The notes under the pieces: generated by a model
Databases searched by the model: none
The model's input: the letters and a program-made list of their open reading frames with translations, nothing else
Told to the model about the DNA's origin: nothing
Assembly (NCBI GenBank): GCA_035403225.1
Contig: DAONET010000002.1
Location: 102,204-166,203 of the forward strand
Source: DAIRDK01 sp035403225
Lineage (GTDB): Bacteria; Bacteroidota; Bacteroidia; Bacteroidales; FEN-979
Direction of reading: 5' to 3'
Length of the DNA: 64,000 nucleotides
Position numbers and translations under genes: made by a program
Shown: in pieces, positions 50,059-59,202 of the stretch
How positions within the stretch are numbered: the stretch's first letter is position 1
How the letters are laid out: each line of letters begins with the position of its first letter

Positions 50059-52653
50059 ATGAAACGCCGGCTATTGTTTCTTATTCTGTTTTCCTCCACC
50101 CTTTGTTTCGGACAATTTTCTGATTCCTTTGACGACGGAGATTTTACCAATGACCCATCCTGGTCGGGTGATTCGGATAAATGGGAGGTAACCACAGGCA
50201 AGTACCTTCATCTTTCAGCAGCGGAAGCAGATACAGCCTTCCTTTCCACGGTCAGTTCGTGTGTAAGGCAAGCAACATGGGATTTTTGGTTGAAACTGTC
50301 TTTCAATACATCTGTCAATAACTACGCCCGTATTTACTTATTATCTGATACAGAATATCTTGACGGAGAGGTAAACGGATACTACCTTCAGGTCGGAGGG
50401 AGTAACGATAGCGTGGGATTCTTTCGCCAGGAAGGGCTGGTATCAACGAGGTTGTTTCGATGTCCTTACCTTTTCACCGGCCGTTCTTCCAACACTTTCC
50501 GTTTTCATATTACCCGTGATTCCACCGGAACCTTGGAAATCGCGGCTGATTCAACCGGAGGACGGAATTATTTTTCGACAGGTACCGTGTTTGATGACAG
50601 GATCGACTCCTCATCATTTTTTGGTGTTTGGTGCAAGTTTACGTCAAGCAATGCGACGAAGTTCTCTTTTGATGATTTCAGGGTTTGGCCGATCATTCAT
50701 GACACCATCCCACCGGTGGTTGCTTCTTTGGAAACGGTTGGCGATGAATCTCTTCGCCTCTGTTTTTCCGAAGAGATCGATTCCTTAACCGTAAACGATC
50801 CAACCAAATTTCGTTTTACCGCCACAGGCATTTCCCCGGTTTCTTCACAACGAGATCCTGATAATCCTTTTTGCGTGTTGCTTGAATTTGCCGTTCCTTT
50901 TCCCGATCCTTTTTCCGACTCCCTCCATATCACGGGAGTAACGGATCTGAAGGGGAATGTTATTCCTGATACTTCCTTGTTTTTCAGTCATTATGATCAA
51001 CATTCGTATGATGTCCTGATCAACGAAATCATGGCTGATCCGGAACCAGTTGTATCTTCTTTATCTTCGGAATATATCGAACTCTACAATCGTTCCGACC
51101 ATGAAATCCGTTTGCAGGGATGGACGATCCAGGTCGGCACTTCCATCAAAGAGTTCCCCGATATCCTGTTCCCTCCCAAAGAGTACCTGATCCTTTCCTC
51201 CGATACCAGTTACAGTTGTTATGGATTGATGGTCAGGTTATTCACTTCTCCATCGGTGCTTTCAAATGAAGGGACAAAGCTGGTACTGCGGGATCAGCAA
51301 GGGCACGTCATGCATGCCATATCCTTTTCTTCAGATTGGTTCGACAATACCTTTAAACAGGAAGGAGGATGGTCGCTGGAAATGAAGGATCCGCTGAATC
51401 CCTGCGGTTGCGGGGAAAACTGGAAACCTTCAGAAAACATTTCCGGGGGAACTCCGGGAAGTAAAAATTCCGTTTTTGCCTTAAATCCTGATCATACGGA
51501 TCCTTTTCTACTGCGGGCGACTATTACCGGTTCCGATGAGCTGGAAGTCATTTTCAGTGAACCGATGGACAGTCTTTCGATTCTTTCAGGAGGATGGCAG
51601 ATCAATGACACGGTCGTTCCTTCAGATCAGGTATCCTCGCTGAGTCCGTTCTTTGATCAAATAAAAATAACCCGGGGAAACGACTTTCTGAAAGGAACGA
51701 TATACACCGTGAAAGCGCCTGCCGCAGCAAAAGATTGTGCCGGGAACAGGTCTGACAGCACGGTGACCCGAATAGTTTCCCTGCCGGAAATCCCGGATCC
51801 CGGAGAATTGATCATCAATGAGATCCTGGCTGATCCTTCCGGGGAAGGAAGCCGCTTTATCGAGTTATTCAATAATAGCTCTAAAACTATTGATTTGAAG
51901 GATATTACCTTATGTTATGCCCGGGATTATACCGATAGTACGTCGGTCACCGGTAATGCGGTCTCTGCCTCCTTCTTCCAGTTGCTTTCTTTTGATTATG
52001 CGGCTATTTGTGAGGACAGGGATGAGGTAATCTCACGATACGCTGCGCGTTATCCCGAACGATTGATGACCATGAACCGTTTCCCCGGGCTGTCCGGTGA
52101 AAAAGGAACGGTCCTAATCGGCCGTGCCGGGGATGGCGTAGTGCTTGACCGGGTAGATTATTCGTCGGAGATGCATCAACCGTTGCTGTCCTCCACGGAA
52201 GGCGTTTCCCTGGAACGCGTACGTCCTTCCGGTTCTTCCATGGATGCTTCCAACTGGCATTCGGCCGCTTCTTCCTGCGGTTATGCCACACCGGGAGAAC
52301 GTAACTCCCAATGGTGGGAATCAACAGGGGAGGAGGATCATTTTCTAACAGTGGATCCTGGTTTCTTTTCGCCGGATAATGACGGCACAGACGACTTGCT
52401 TCATATAGTGGTGAGGCCGGGAGAAGCAGGTTATCTGGCCACCATCAGGATCTTTGACCGGCAGGGACGTTTTGTAAAACAGATCACCGGAAATGCGCTG
52501 ATCGCTCCGGAAGGAATCTTTGAATGGAACGGCCTGACGGAAGAAAACACCCGTGCCGCTTCCGGGATTTATATCGTGTATGCGGAACTGATGAAGACCG
52601 ACGGGACCGTTAAAAAGTTCAAAAAAACCGTTGTCCTGGCAATCAGGCGTTAA
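50059..52653 (+). CDS. Secreted lamin-tail-domain surface protein
   Basis: An 864-residue exported protein with a signal peptide (cleavage after CFGQ, about 20). An N-terminal jelly-roll/laminin-G-like region (about 25-210) is followed by an Ig-like region. Then come two lamin-tail domains, each starting (I)NEI-ADP: about 320-460 (VLINEIMADPEPV) and about 580-750 (ELIINEILADPSGEG). The C-terminus has a gliding-type Ig/FlgD-like unit (FSPDNDGTDDLLHIVV, GIYIVYAELMKTDG), typical for Bacteroidota secreted proteins. Possibly cell-surface or adhesive. It is alone on the plus strand, convergent with comF (4-base overlap). Confidence 0.8.
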   Translation: MKRRLLFLILFSSTLCFGQFSDSFDDGDFTNDPSWSGDSDKWEVTTGKYLHLSAAEADTAFLSTVSSCVRQATWDFWLKLSFNTSVNNYARIYLLSDTEYLDGEVNGYYLQVGGSNDSVGFFRQEGLVSTRLFRCPYLFTGRSSNTFRFHITRDSTGTLEIAADSTGGRNYFSTGTVFDDRIDSSSFFGVWCKFTSSNATKFSFDDFRVWPIIHDTIPPVVASLETVGDESLRLCFSEEIDSLTVNDPTKFRFTATGISPVSSQRDPDNPFCVLLEFAVPFPDPFSDSLHITGVTDLKGNVIPDTSLFFSHYDQHSYDVLINEIMADPEPVVSSLSSEYIELYNRSDHEIRLQGWTIQVGTSIKEFPDILFPPKEYLILSSDTSYSCYGLMVRLFTSPSVLSNEGTKLVLRDQQGHVMHAISFSSDWFDNTFKQEGGWSLEMKDPLNPCGCGENWKPSENISGGTPGSKNSVFALNPDHTDPFLLRATITGSDELEVIFSEPMDSLSILSGGWQINDTVVPSDQVSSLSPFFDQIKITRGNDFLKGTIYTVKAPAAAKDCAGNRSDSTVTRIVSLPEIPDPGELIINEILADPSGEGSRFIELFNNSSKTIDLKDITLCYARDYTDSTSVTGNAVSASFFQLLSFDYAAICEDRDEVISRYAARYPERLMTMNRFPGLSGEKGTVLIGRAGDGVVLDRVDYSSEMHQPLLSSTEGVSLERVRPSGSSMDASNWHSAASSCGYATPGERNSQWWESTGEEDHFLTVDPGFFSPDNDGTDDLLHIVVRPGEAGYLATIRIFDRQGRFVKQITGNALIAPEGIFEWNGLTEENTRAASGIYIVYAELMKTDGTVKKFKKTVVLAIRR

Positions 52654-53339
52654 AGCTTGGCCGTGGCGATCGTCGCCACACTGACTTTGGTTCCGTTGGC
52701 AGAGAGCAGGGCGGTAATGCACGATTCCAGGGTTGCTCCCGTTGTTATCACATCATCAACCAGCAAAACATGAGCGCCGGCGATTCGTTCCGGATCACAG
52801 AGCGTAAAAACATTTTTCACATTATTCCAGCGGTCATAACGTCCTTTACGTGTTTGTGTGGCCGTTGCCGTGTTCCTGACCAAGACTTTATTCAATACGG
52901 GCACCTTCATCGTTTTGGATAATCCGATAGCAAACTGCTCGCTTTGATTGTATCCTCGCTGCATAAACCTTTTCTTGTGTAACGGAACGGGAATGATCAC
53001 GTCGATTTGAGAAAACAACGCCGAAGAACCCAAAACCCGTCCATATTCCTCTCCCAGCCAAATGCCGACGTCTTTTCGTCCCTTGTATTTCAGTTGATGG
53101 ATAAGCCGCTGAACCTTGTTGCCCTTGTTGAAAAGCAGGAAGGAAGCCGCATTTTGTACCTCAACACGGCCGTAAAATACACGGCTCACGGCATTTTCAG
53201 CCTCCAGGTGGGTATTCGTCTTCGGAAGCCGGAAATAGCAGGCGCGGCAGATGATCTTTTCATGTTTCCACAGGCTGTTTCCACAACATACACAGATGCG
53301 GGGGTAGAATAACGATACAAAATCAGCGATCCAAGGCAT
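52650..53339 (-). CDS. ComF-family phosphoribosyltransferase-like protein
   Basis: A 229-residue protein with an N-terminal double zinc-finger (ICVCCGNSL, IICRACYF) and a C-terminal PRTase fold with the PRPP loop VLLVDDVITTGATL (about residues 190-203). ComF proteins support DNA uptake in transformable bacteria, but in Bacteroidota the role is mostly unproven. The stop overlaps the convergent lamin-tail gene by 4 bases. Confidence 0.92.
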   Translation of the reverse strand: MPWIADFVSLFYPRICVCCGNSLWKHEKIICRACYFRLPKTNTHLEAENAVSRVFYGRVEVQNAASFLLFNKGNKVQRLIHQLKYKGRKDVGIWLGEEYGRVLGSSALFSQIDVIIPVPLHKKRFMQRGYNQSEQFAIGLSKTMKVPVLNKVLVRNTATATQTRKGRYDRWNNVKNVFTLCDPERIAGAHVLLVDDVITTGATLESCITALLSANGTKVSVATIATAKL

Positions 53340-53423
53340 AGGTAAACTTTCCGGTTAATCCGGAAGAGGATCAAAAGGTAATGCGCCCGCGTGCAAAAAT
53401 GCGTACTTTTACGGTTTGCAATC

Positions 53424-55145
53424 ATGATGAAACCGGGTTTATTACTGAAAGCCGAGGGGCTTACGATCGTATTCCGCAATGATGGTAAAGAAGTCGTGGC
53501 GGTGAATGGCATTTCCTTTTCGTTGTCCGAAGGTGAAATCATGGGTATCGTGGGCGAATCGGGCTCCGGTAAATCGGTTACTGCTCTTTCCCTGTTAAAA
53601 CTGATTCCACATCCGCAAGGGATCATTTCTTCGAAATCGTTACTTCTGAACACGCCAAATGGCGAAGTGGACCTGGAACGCCTTGACGAGAAATCGATGC
53701 AGCAGATACGCGGAAAAGAGATCTCTATGATATTCCAGGAACCGATGACCTCCCTTAATCCGGCTTTCACATGCGGCATGCAGGTAACGGAAGTCCTGAG
53801 GCGGCACCTGGGAATGTCACGGAAACAGGCCCGGGAAAAAGCGTTGGAGTTATTCAGAGAAGTGCGGTTACCCCGTCCGGAAGATATCCTGAAATCCTAT
53901 CCGCACCAGATCTCCGGGGGACAGAAGCAGCGGGTCATGATTGCCATGGCCATTGCCTGTAATCCCCGGCTGTTGATCGCGGACGAACCCACTACCGCGC
54001 TGGATGTTTCGGTACAGAAGACCATCCTGGAATTACTGTTATCCTTACAGCAATCGAGGAAGATGTCGATCCTGTTCATCACCCATGATCTGAACCTGGT
54101 ACAGGGCTTTGCGCACCGGGTAATGGTGATGTACAAAGGGAAAATCGTGGAGGAAGGGCCGGTGGAAAAGATCTTCCGTGATCCTGAAAACCCTTATACC
54201 AAAGGGTTGATCGCCTGCCGTCCTGACAGCACCTCCCGTCTCCGGAGGCTGCCAACCATCGATGATTTCATCCATGCAAAGGAATCCGGCGTAAATTCTG
54301 CCGTGATCAGTGCTGCGGAACGGGAAGAAAGCCACCGGCTTCTTTATGGCCGAAAACCGGTGGTCGTGGTAAAAGCGCTTTCGAAGGTGTTTTCCTCTGC
54401 CGGTGGTCCCTTTTCAAGGAAAGGAAAGGATTTCAAGGCCTTACAGGAAATCTTCGTACAGGTTTACCCCGGGGAAACCCTGGGCATCGTCGGCGAATCG
54501 GGTTCCGGTAAAACCACCCTGGCCCGTGTGATGATTCGTCTTATCCCCGAAAGCAGCGGGAATATCTACTACAAGGAGAACGATATCACCCATCTGAACG
54601 GCAAGCTGCTCAAACGGTTACGCCGGGAGATCCAGATTGTTTTCCAGGATCCCTATTCTTCGCTGAATCCCCGTCTTACCGTCGGTGCAGCCATTATGGA
54701 ACCCATGCTGGTCCACGGCTTGTTCAGCGGACCTGCCGAACGGAAAGATAAAGCCATTGAGTTGCTGGAAAGCGTTGGTCTGCATGCCGATCATTTTCAT
54801 CGTTATCCCCATGAATTTTCGGGTGGACAGCGGCAGCGGATCTGTATCGCCCGGGCCCTGGCTGTACAACCTGAGCTTCTGTTGCTGGACGAAGCCGTAT
54901 CAGCCCTGGATGTCTCTGTTCAGGCACAGGTGCTGAATCTGTTAAACGATTTAAAACATAAATTCGGGCTGACGTATATTTTCATCTCGCACGATCTTTC
55001 CGTTGTCAGATACATGTCCGACCGGGTGATTGTGATGAAAGACGGTTGCATCGTGGAAACCGCTGAAGCGGATACCCTGTATTCTCATCCGCAATCGGAT
55101 TATACCCGTATGCTGCTGGAAGCATCAGCCTTAAAAAGAAAATAA
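53424..55145 (+). CDS. Fused two-domain peptide ABC transporter ATPase (DppD-DppF type)
   Basis: Start at the ATG ATG pair at 53424. A -7-like TACTTTTA at 53404-53411 lies upstream and makes the GTG at 53391 unlikely. The 573-residue protein has two complete nucleotide-binding domains: GESGSGKSV, ISGGQKQRVMIAMA, LLIADEPTTALD; and GESGSGKTT, FSGGQRQRICIARA, LLLLDEAVSALD. Each ends with the oligopeptide-binding extension (ENPYTKGLIACRP; HPQSDYTRMLLEA). It drives a di/oligopeptide importer whose permeases and binding protein are not in the window. It ends immediately before rnr. Confidence 0.93.
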   Translation: MMKPGLLLKAEGLTIVFRNDGKEVVAVNGISFSLSEGEIMGIVGESGSGKSVTALSLLKLIPHPQGIISSKSLLLNTPNGEVDLERLDEKSMQQIRGKEISMIFQEPMTSLNPAFTCGMQVTEVLRRHLGMSRKQAREKALELFREVRLPRPEDILKSYPHQISGGQKQRVMIAMAIACNPRLLIADEPTTALDVSVQKTILELLLSLQQSRKMSILFITHDLNLVQGFAHRVMVMYKGKIVEEGPVEKIFRDPENPYTKGLIACRPDSTSRLRRLPTIDDFIHAKESGVNSAVISAAEREESHRLLYGRKPVVVVKALSKVFSSAGGPFSRKGKDFKALQEIFVQVYPGETLGIVGESGSGKTTLARVMIRLIPESSGNIYYKENDITHLNGKLLKRLRREIQIVFQDPYSSLNPRLTVGAAIMEPMLVHGLFSGPAERKDKAIELLESVGLHADHFHRYPHEFSGGQRQRICIARALAVQPELLLLDEAVSALDVSVQAQVLNLLNDLKHKFGLTYIFISHDLSVVRYMSDRVIVMKDGCIVETAEADTLYSHPQSDYTRMLLEASALKRK

Positions 55146-57308
55146 ATGGGAAAGAAAGCGAAAACAAAACTCTCCAGAGACGAGAAAAAGACGCTGATAC
55201 AGAATATCCTGGGCGTCTATATTGATAATCCGCGTAGCGGGTTGAATTACAACCAGATCTCTGCACGACTGGGTTATCAGGACCGTGCTTCCAAAGACCT
55301 GATCCGTCTGTTGATCGAAGAATTATTCCGGAATAAGGACCTGGTGATGTCGAAACGCGGGAAATACCAGATCAATCAAGAGGGAGAGCATTTCATAAAG
55401 GCTCAGCGAACAGTGATCACCGGTACGGTCGACATGAAATCGTCGGGGAAAGCCTATGTGATCCCGGAAGATAAATCGGGCGACATCTTTGTCGCGCCCG
55501 AAAACACCCATCATGCGCTTAACGGAGACCAGGTCAGCGTTTTGCTGCTGCCGATCCGGAAAGGCCGGAAAAAGGAAGGAACCATCACCGACATCCTGAA
55601 ACGCAGTAAATCGCAGTTTGTCGGAGTGGTAGAGATCAGCCGGAATTTTGCCTTCCTGATCCCCGACAATCCATCGATGCCGGTGGATATCTTCATCCAG
55701 ACCTCCGACCTGAACGGCGCCCGTAATGGCGATAAATGCATCGCTCTGCTGACGGAATGGCCCGAGCATTCAAATAATCCTTTCGGACGCATCATCCAGG
55801 TGCTGGGGAAACCCGGCGACAACCAGGTTGAGATGCAATCGATCCTGGCGGAGTTCGAGTTTCCCCTGTCCTTTTCTCCCAAAGCGGAGAAAGAGGCGGC
55901 GAAGATACAGGGAGAAATCACCCCTAAAGAGATCAGCGCCCGCAAAGATTTCCGCGATGTCTTCACCATCACCATCGACCCCGAAGATGCCAAGGATTTC
56001 GATGATGCGCTGTCGCTCCGCAAACTGGAATCCGGTAACTGGGAAGTCGGAGTACACATTGCCGATGTTTCGCATTATGTCAAGCCGGGCATGATTATCG
56101 ACCAGGAAGCTTACGACCGGGGAACATCCATCTACCTGGTCGACCGGGTAATCCCGATGCTCCCGGAACGGCTGTCGAATGAACTCTGTTCCCTCAAACC
56201 TAATGAGGACAGGCTTTGTTTTTCAGCTGTCTTTGAACTGAATGAAAAGGCGGAAGTGCAGAACGAATGGTTCGGAAAAACAGTAATCCATTCCGATCGC
56301 AGGTTTAATTACGAAGAAGTTCAAAAGATCATCGAAGAAGGGAAAGGGGAGTATGGAGAAGAGATCAGGGTGCTGAATGAACTGGCCACCCGATTGCGCG
56401 AAGAACGGTTCAGGAAAGGATCCATCAACTTTGATTCACAGGAAGTTCGCTTCAAACTCGACGAAAACGGGAAACCGTTGAGCATTTCCCTTCGCGAGAT
56501 GAAGGATTCCAACAAACTGATAGAAGATTTTATGCTGCTGGCCAATCGAAGGGTGGCCGAAAAGATCGGGAAAAAGCAGGGGAACAAAACGCCGAAGACC
56601 TTTGTTTACCGCGTACATGACGTACCTAACTCCGAAAAACTCGATAACTTCGTGCAATTCCTTAAACGACTGGGTTATAAGATGGATCTCACCTCGAAAA
56701 AATCGATGGCGCAATCCTTTAATAACTTGTTTGCCAGGATACAGGGCACGGGGACAGAGACCATGATCGAAACCATTGCCATCCGGACCATGGCCAAAGC
56801 TTTCTATTCCACCAAAAACATCGGTCATTACGGTTTGGCTTTCCCGTATTACACCCATTTTACTTCTCCCATCCGCAGATATCCGGATCTCATGGTACAC
56901 CGCCTGCTTTTTGATTACCTGAATGGCGCACCATCCGTCTCAAAAGAAGATTATGAACCCCGTTGTGACTATGCTTCCGAAATGGAACGGAAAGCGGTCG
57001 ATGCCGAACGGATGTCGGTTAAATACAAACAGGCGGAATTCATGGTCGACAAGGTCGGTCAGGATTTTGATGCCCGCATTTCCGGTGTCAGCAAATGGGG
57101 AATATTTGCCGAGATCGTCGGGACCAGATGCGAAGGAATGATCCGGTTGCGCGACATGATAGATGATTACTATTTCCTGGATGAGGAAAACTTCCAGGTC
57201 ATCGGGCAACGTTCCGGAGAAAAATATAAACTCGGTGATCCCATCAGAATCAGAGTGAAACGAATTGATGTGGCGAAAAAGCAGATGGATTTCGGAATTG
57301 TTTACTAA
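55146..57308 (+). CDS. rnr: Ribonuclease R
   Basis: A 720-residue 3'-5' exoribonuclease of the RNase II/R family: an N-terminal winged-helix region (about 1-70), cold-shock domains (about 80-240), the RNB catalytic domain with DPEDAKDFDDALSL (about 277-290, Mg2+-binding aspartates), and a C-terminal S1 domain (VGQDFDARISGVSKWGIFAEI, about 640). It degrades structured RNA. It starts directly at the end of the ABC gene. Confidence 0.95.
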   Translation: MGKKAKTKLSRDEKKTLIQNILGVYIDNPRSGLNYNQISARLGYQDRASKDLIRLLIEELFRNKDLVMSKRGKYQINQEGEHFIKAQRTVITGTVDMKSSGKAYVIPEDKSGDIFVAPENTHHALNGDQVSVLLLPIRKGRKKEGTITDILKRSKSQFVGVVEISRNFAFLIPDNPSMPVDIFIQTSDLNGARNGDKCIALLTEWPEHSNNPFGRIIQVLGKPGDNQVEMQSILAEFEFPLSFSPKAEKEAAKIQGEITPKEISARKDFRDVFTITIDPEDAKDFDDALSLRKLESGNWEVGVHIADVSHYVKPGMIIDQEAYDRGTSIYLVDRVIPMLPERLSNELCSLKPNEDRLCFSAVFELNEKAEVQNEWFGKTVIHSDRRFNYEEVQKIIEEGKGEYGEEIRVLNELATRLREERFRKGSINFDSQEVRFKLDENGKPLSISLREMKDSNKLIEDFMLLANRRVAEKIGKKQGNKTPKTFVYRVHDVPNSEKLDNFVQFLKRLGYKMDLTSKKSMAQSFNNLFARIQGTGTETMIETIAIRTMAKAFYSTKNIGHYGLAFPYYTHFTSPIRRYPDLMVHRLLFDYLNGAPSVSKEDYEPRCDYASEMERKAVDAERMSVKYKQAEFMVDKVGQDFDARISGVSKWGIFAEIVGTRCEGMIRLRDMIDDYYFLDEENFQVIGQRSGEKYKLGDPIRIRVKRIDVAKKQMDFGIVY

Positions 57309-57343
57309 TTTCGAAACCCTATTTGCTTAAAGAAGATACCCTG

Positions 57344-59125
57344 ATGGACCTGATATCACCACGTCAACTTGTCAATGCAAACCAGTACCTGCAATTTTTC
57401 GGCGGGGAAACTTTGGCCAGGATTCTCTTCAAATGGCTGAAGCTCGACCGTGTTAATCATATCTATTCCTCGTATTACAATGCGCCTTCCGCGGAATTTC
57501 TTTCTGCCATTATCCGGCTAATGGGCGTCAAATTTGATGTACCGGAACAAGACCTGAAGAACATCCCTGCTACCGGGCCGTTTATCACGGTATCCAATCA
57601 TGCTTACGGTGGACTCGACGGGATCCTGATGCTGAACCTTCTCCCAACAGTACGGCCTGATTTCAAGGTCATCGTCAACTTTCTCCTGACTCAGTTACAA
57701 CCCTTGCAGTCCTATTTTCTGGCTGTCAATCCTTTTGAAACCTATAAAGACGTAAAATCTTCTTTCGGAGGACTGAAAGAAGCTTATTCACATCTCGACG
57801 ATGGTCATCCGCTGGGCATCTTCCCTTCAGGAGAAGTATCCTCGTTCAAGTTCAATCAGATGGCTGTCACGGACAAGGAATGGCAGTTATCGATCATCAA
57901 ATTCATCAAGAAAGCGCGTGTACCGGTCGTTCCCATCTATTTCGACGGACACAACAGCACGATGTTCCAATTGCTGGGAATGATCCATCCGGTGCTGAGA
58001 ACAGCGAAGATCCCTTCGGAAATGTTCAATAAACGCGGGAAAACTATTCATCTGCGTATCGGAACCCCCATTACCCTGAAAGAGCAGGATGCCTTCGAAG
58101 ACTTCAGGGAATATGGACATTTCCTGAGAATGCGAACCTATTCGATGGGCATCCCTTTCAAACAACCCCGGCATTCCAAACCAAAGTATTTCAGTTCTCC
58201 CGAGAAAATCATTGATCCGGTCGCACCCGAATTGATAGAATCCGAGATTGAAAGCATCCGCAACGAACATCTTCTCTTTGAGATACAAAGCAGCTCGGTG
58301 TTTTGCGTTCCTTCTGCGAAAATTCCCAATACCCTGCGGGAGATCGGACGTCTGCGCGAGATCACGTACCGCGAAGTGGGAGAGGGAACCGGAAAAAGCC
58401 TCGACATCGATAAGTACGACGCTCATTTTGAACAATTGATCTTCTGGGATCATTCGGCCAAAAAAATCGTCGGAGGATACCGGATCGGCAAAGGGAAAAA
58501 GATCCTGCAACAACACGGTATCAAGGGATTTTATATCTCCAGTCTGTTCCGGATCGAAGACGGTTTTACTCCCGTGCTGGAGGTATCCATCGAATTGGGA
58601 AGATCTTATATCATCAAAGAATACCAGAAGAAAACGCATTCCCTGTTCCTCCTCTGGAAAGGGATCCTTTACCTGTTGTTGAAAAACCCGGAATACAGGT
58701 ACCTCCTCGGCCCGGTGAGCATCAGCAATGAATTCAGGAATATCTCCAGGTCGCTCACGGCCGAGTTTCTCAAGGCCAATTATATCAATCCGGAATTTGC
58801 TGATTTTGTTCATCCTACCAACGATTTCCGGTACACCCTGCCTGCAGCCATCAACCCGAACTTGTTCCTTCACTATGTCGGCAAGGATCTGAGCCGCGTT
58901 GAACGTTTTATCCAGGATATTGACCCTGCTTTCCGGCTGCCGGTCCTGCTGAAGAAATACCTGAGCGTCAATGCCGAAGTGATCGGGTTCAATGTCGATC
59001 CGAAGTTCAACAATTGCCTGGATGCCCTGATGGTTCTCGACCTGCTGGAAGTACCGTCCGATATCATCGAAGGACTTTCCAAGGAGATCAACGACCAGTC
59101 TATCCTTGAAAGATTCAGGAAATAA
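57344..59125 (+). CDS. Two-domain acyltransferase, OlsF-like (PlsC plus GNAT)
   Basis: Start taken at ATG 57344. The roughly 593-residue protein combines an N-terminal PlsC-type lysophospholipid acyltransferase domain (ISNHAYGGLDG-type NHxxxxD motif VSNHAYGGLDG at about 87-97; FPSGEVSS at about 165) and a C-terminal OlsB-like N-acyltransferase domain (LREITYREVGEGTGKSLDIDKYD, GYRIGKGKKIL, LGPVSISNEF). This is the domain order of OlsF, which makes ornithine lipids in one protein in Flavobacterium and Serratia. Glycine lipids are an alternative product in Bacteroidales. The head group cannot be read from the sequence. Confidence 0.8.
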   Translation: MDLISPRQLVNANQYLQFFGGETLARILFKWLKLDRVNHIYSSYYNAPSAEFLSAIIRLMGVKFDVPEQDLKNIPATGPFITVSNHAYGGLDGILMLNLLPTVRPDFKVIVNFLLTQLQPLQSYFLAVNPFETYKDVKSSFGGLKEAYSHLDDGHPLGIFPSGEVSSFKFNQMAVTDKEWQLSIIKFIKKARVPVVPIYFDGHNSTMFQLLGMIHPVLRTAKIPSEMFNKRGKTIHLRIGTPITLKEQDAFEDFREYGHFLRMRTYSMGIPFKQPRHSKPKYFSSPEKIIDPVAPELIESEIESIRNEHLLFEIQSSSVFCVPSAKIPNTLREIGRLREITYREVGEGTGKSLDIDKYDAHFEQLIFWDHSAKKIVGGYRIGKGKKILQQHGIKGFYISSLFRIEDGFTPVLEVSIELGRSYIIKEYQKKTHSLFLLWKGILYLLLKNPEYRYLLGPVSISNEFRNISRSLTAEFLKANYINPEFADFVHPTNDFRYTLPAAINPNLFLHYVGKDLSRVERFIQDIDPAFRLPVLLKKYLSVNAEVIGFNVDPKFNNCLDALMVLDLLEVPSDIIEGLSKEINDQSILERFRK

Positions 59126-59151
59126 CCGGATTCCGCATCTCTTTTATAAAA

Positions 59152-59186
59152 AAAAAGAGGCTCTCACGAAAGAAGAGCCTCTTTTC
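59152..59186. terminator. Bidirectional terminator between OlsF-like gene and S46 peptidase
   Basis: AAAAGAGGCTCT (59153-59164) pairs perfectly with AGAGCCTCTTTT (59174-59185) around a 9-base loop, with an A run on the left and T run on the right, serving both converging genes. Confidence 0.9.
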
Positions 59187-59202
59187 ACATTCAACAGGTA
59201 AA

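Noticed and set aside
57887..58873. Minus-strand open frame opposite the OlsF-like gene (328 codons)
   Set aside because: Fully contained in a well-supported gene on the other strand; no recognisable domain.
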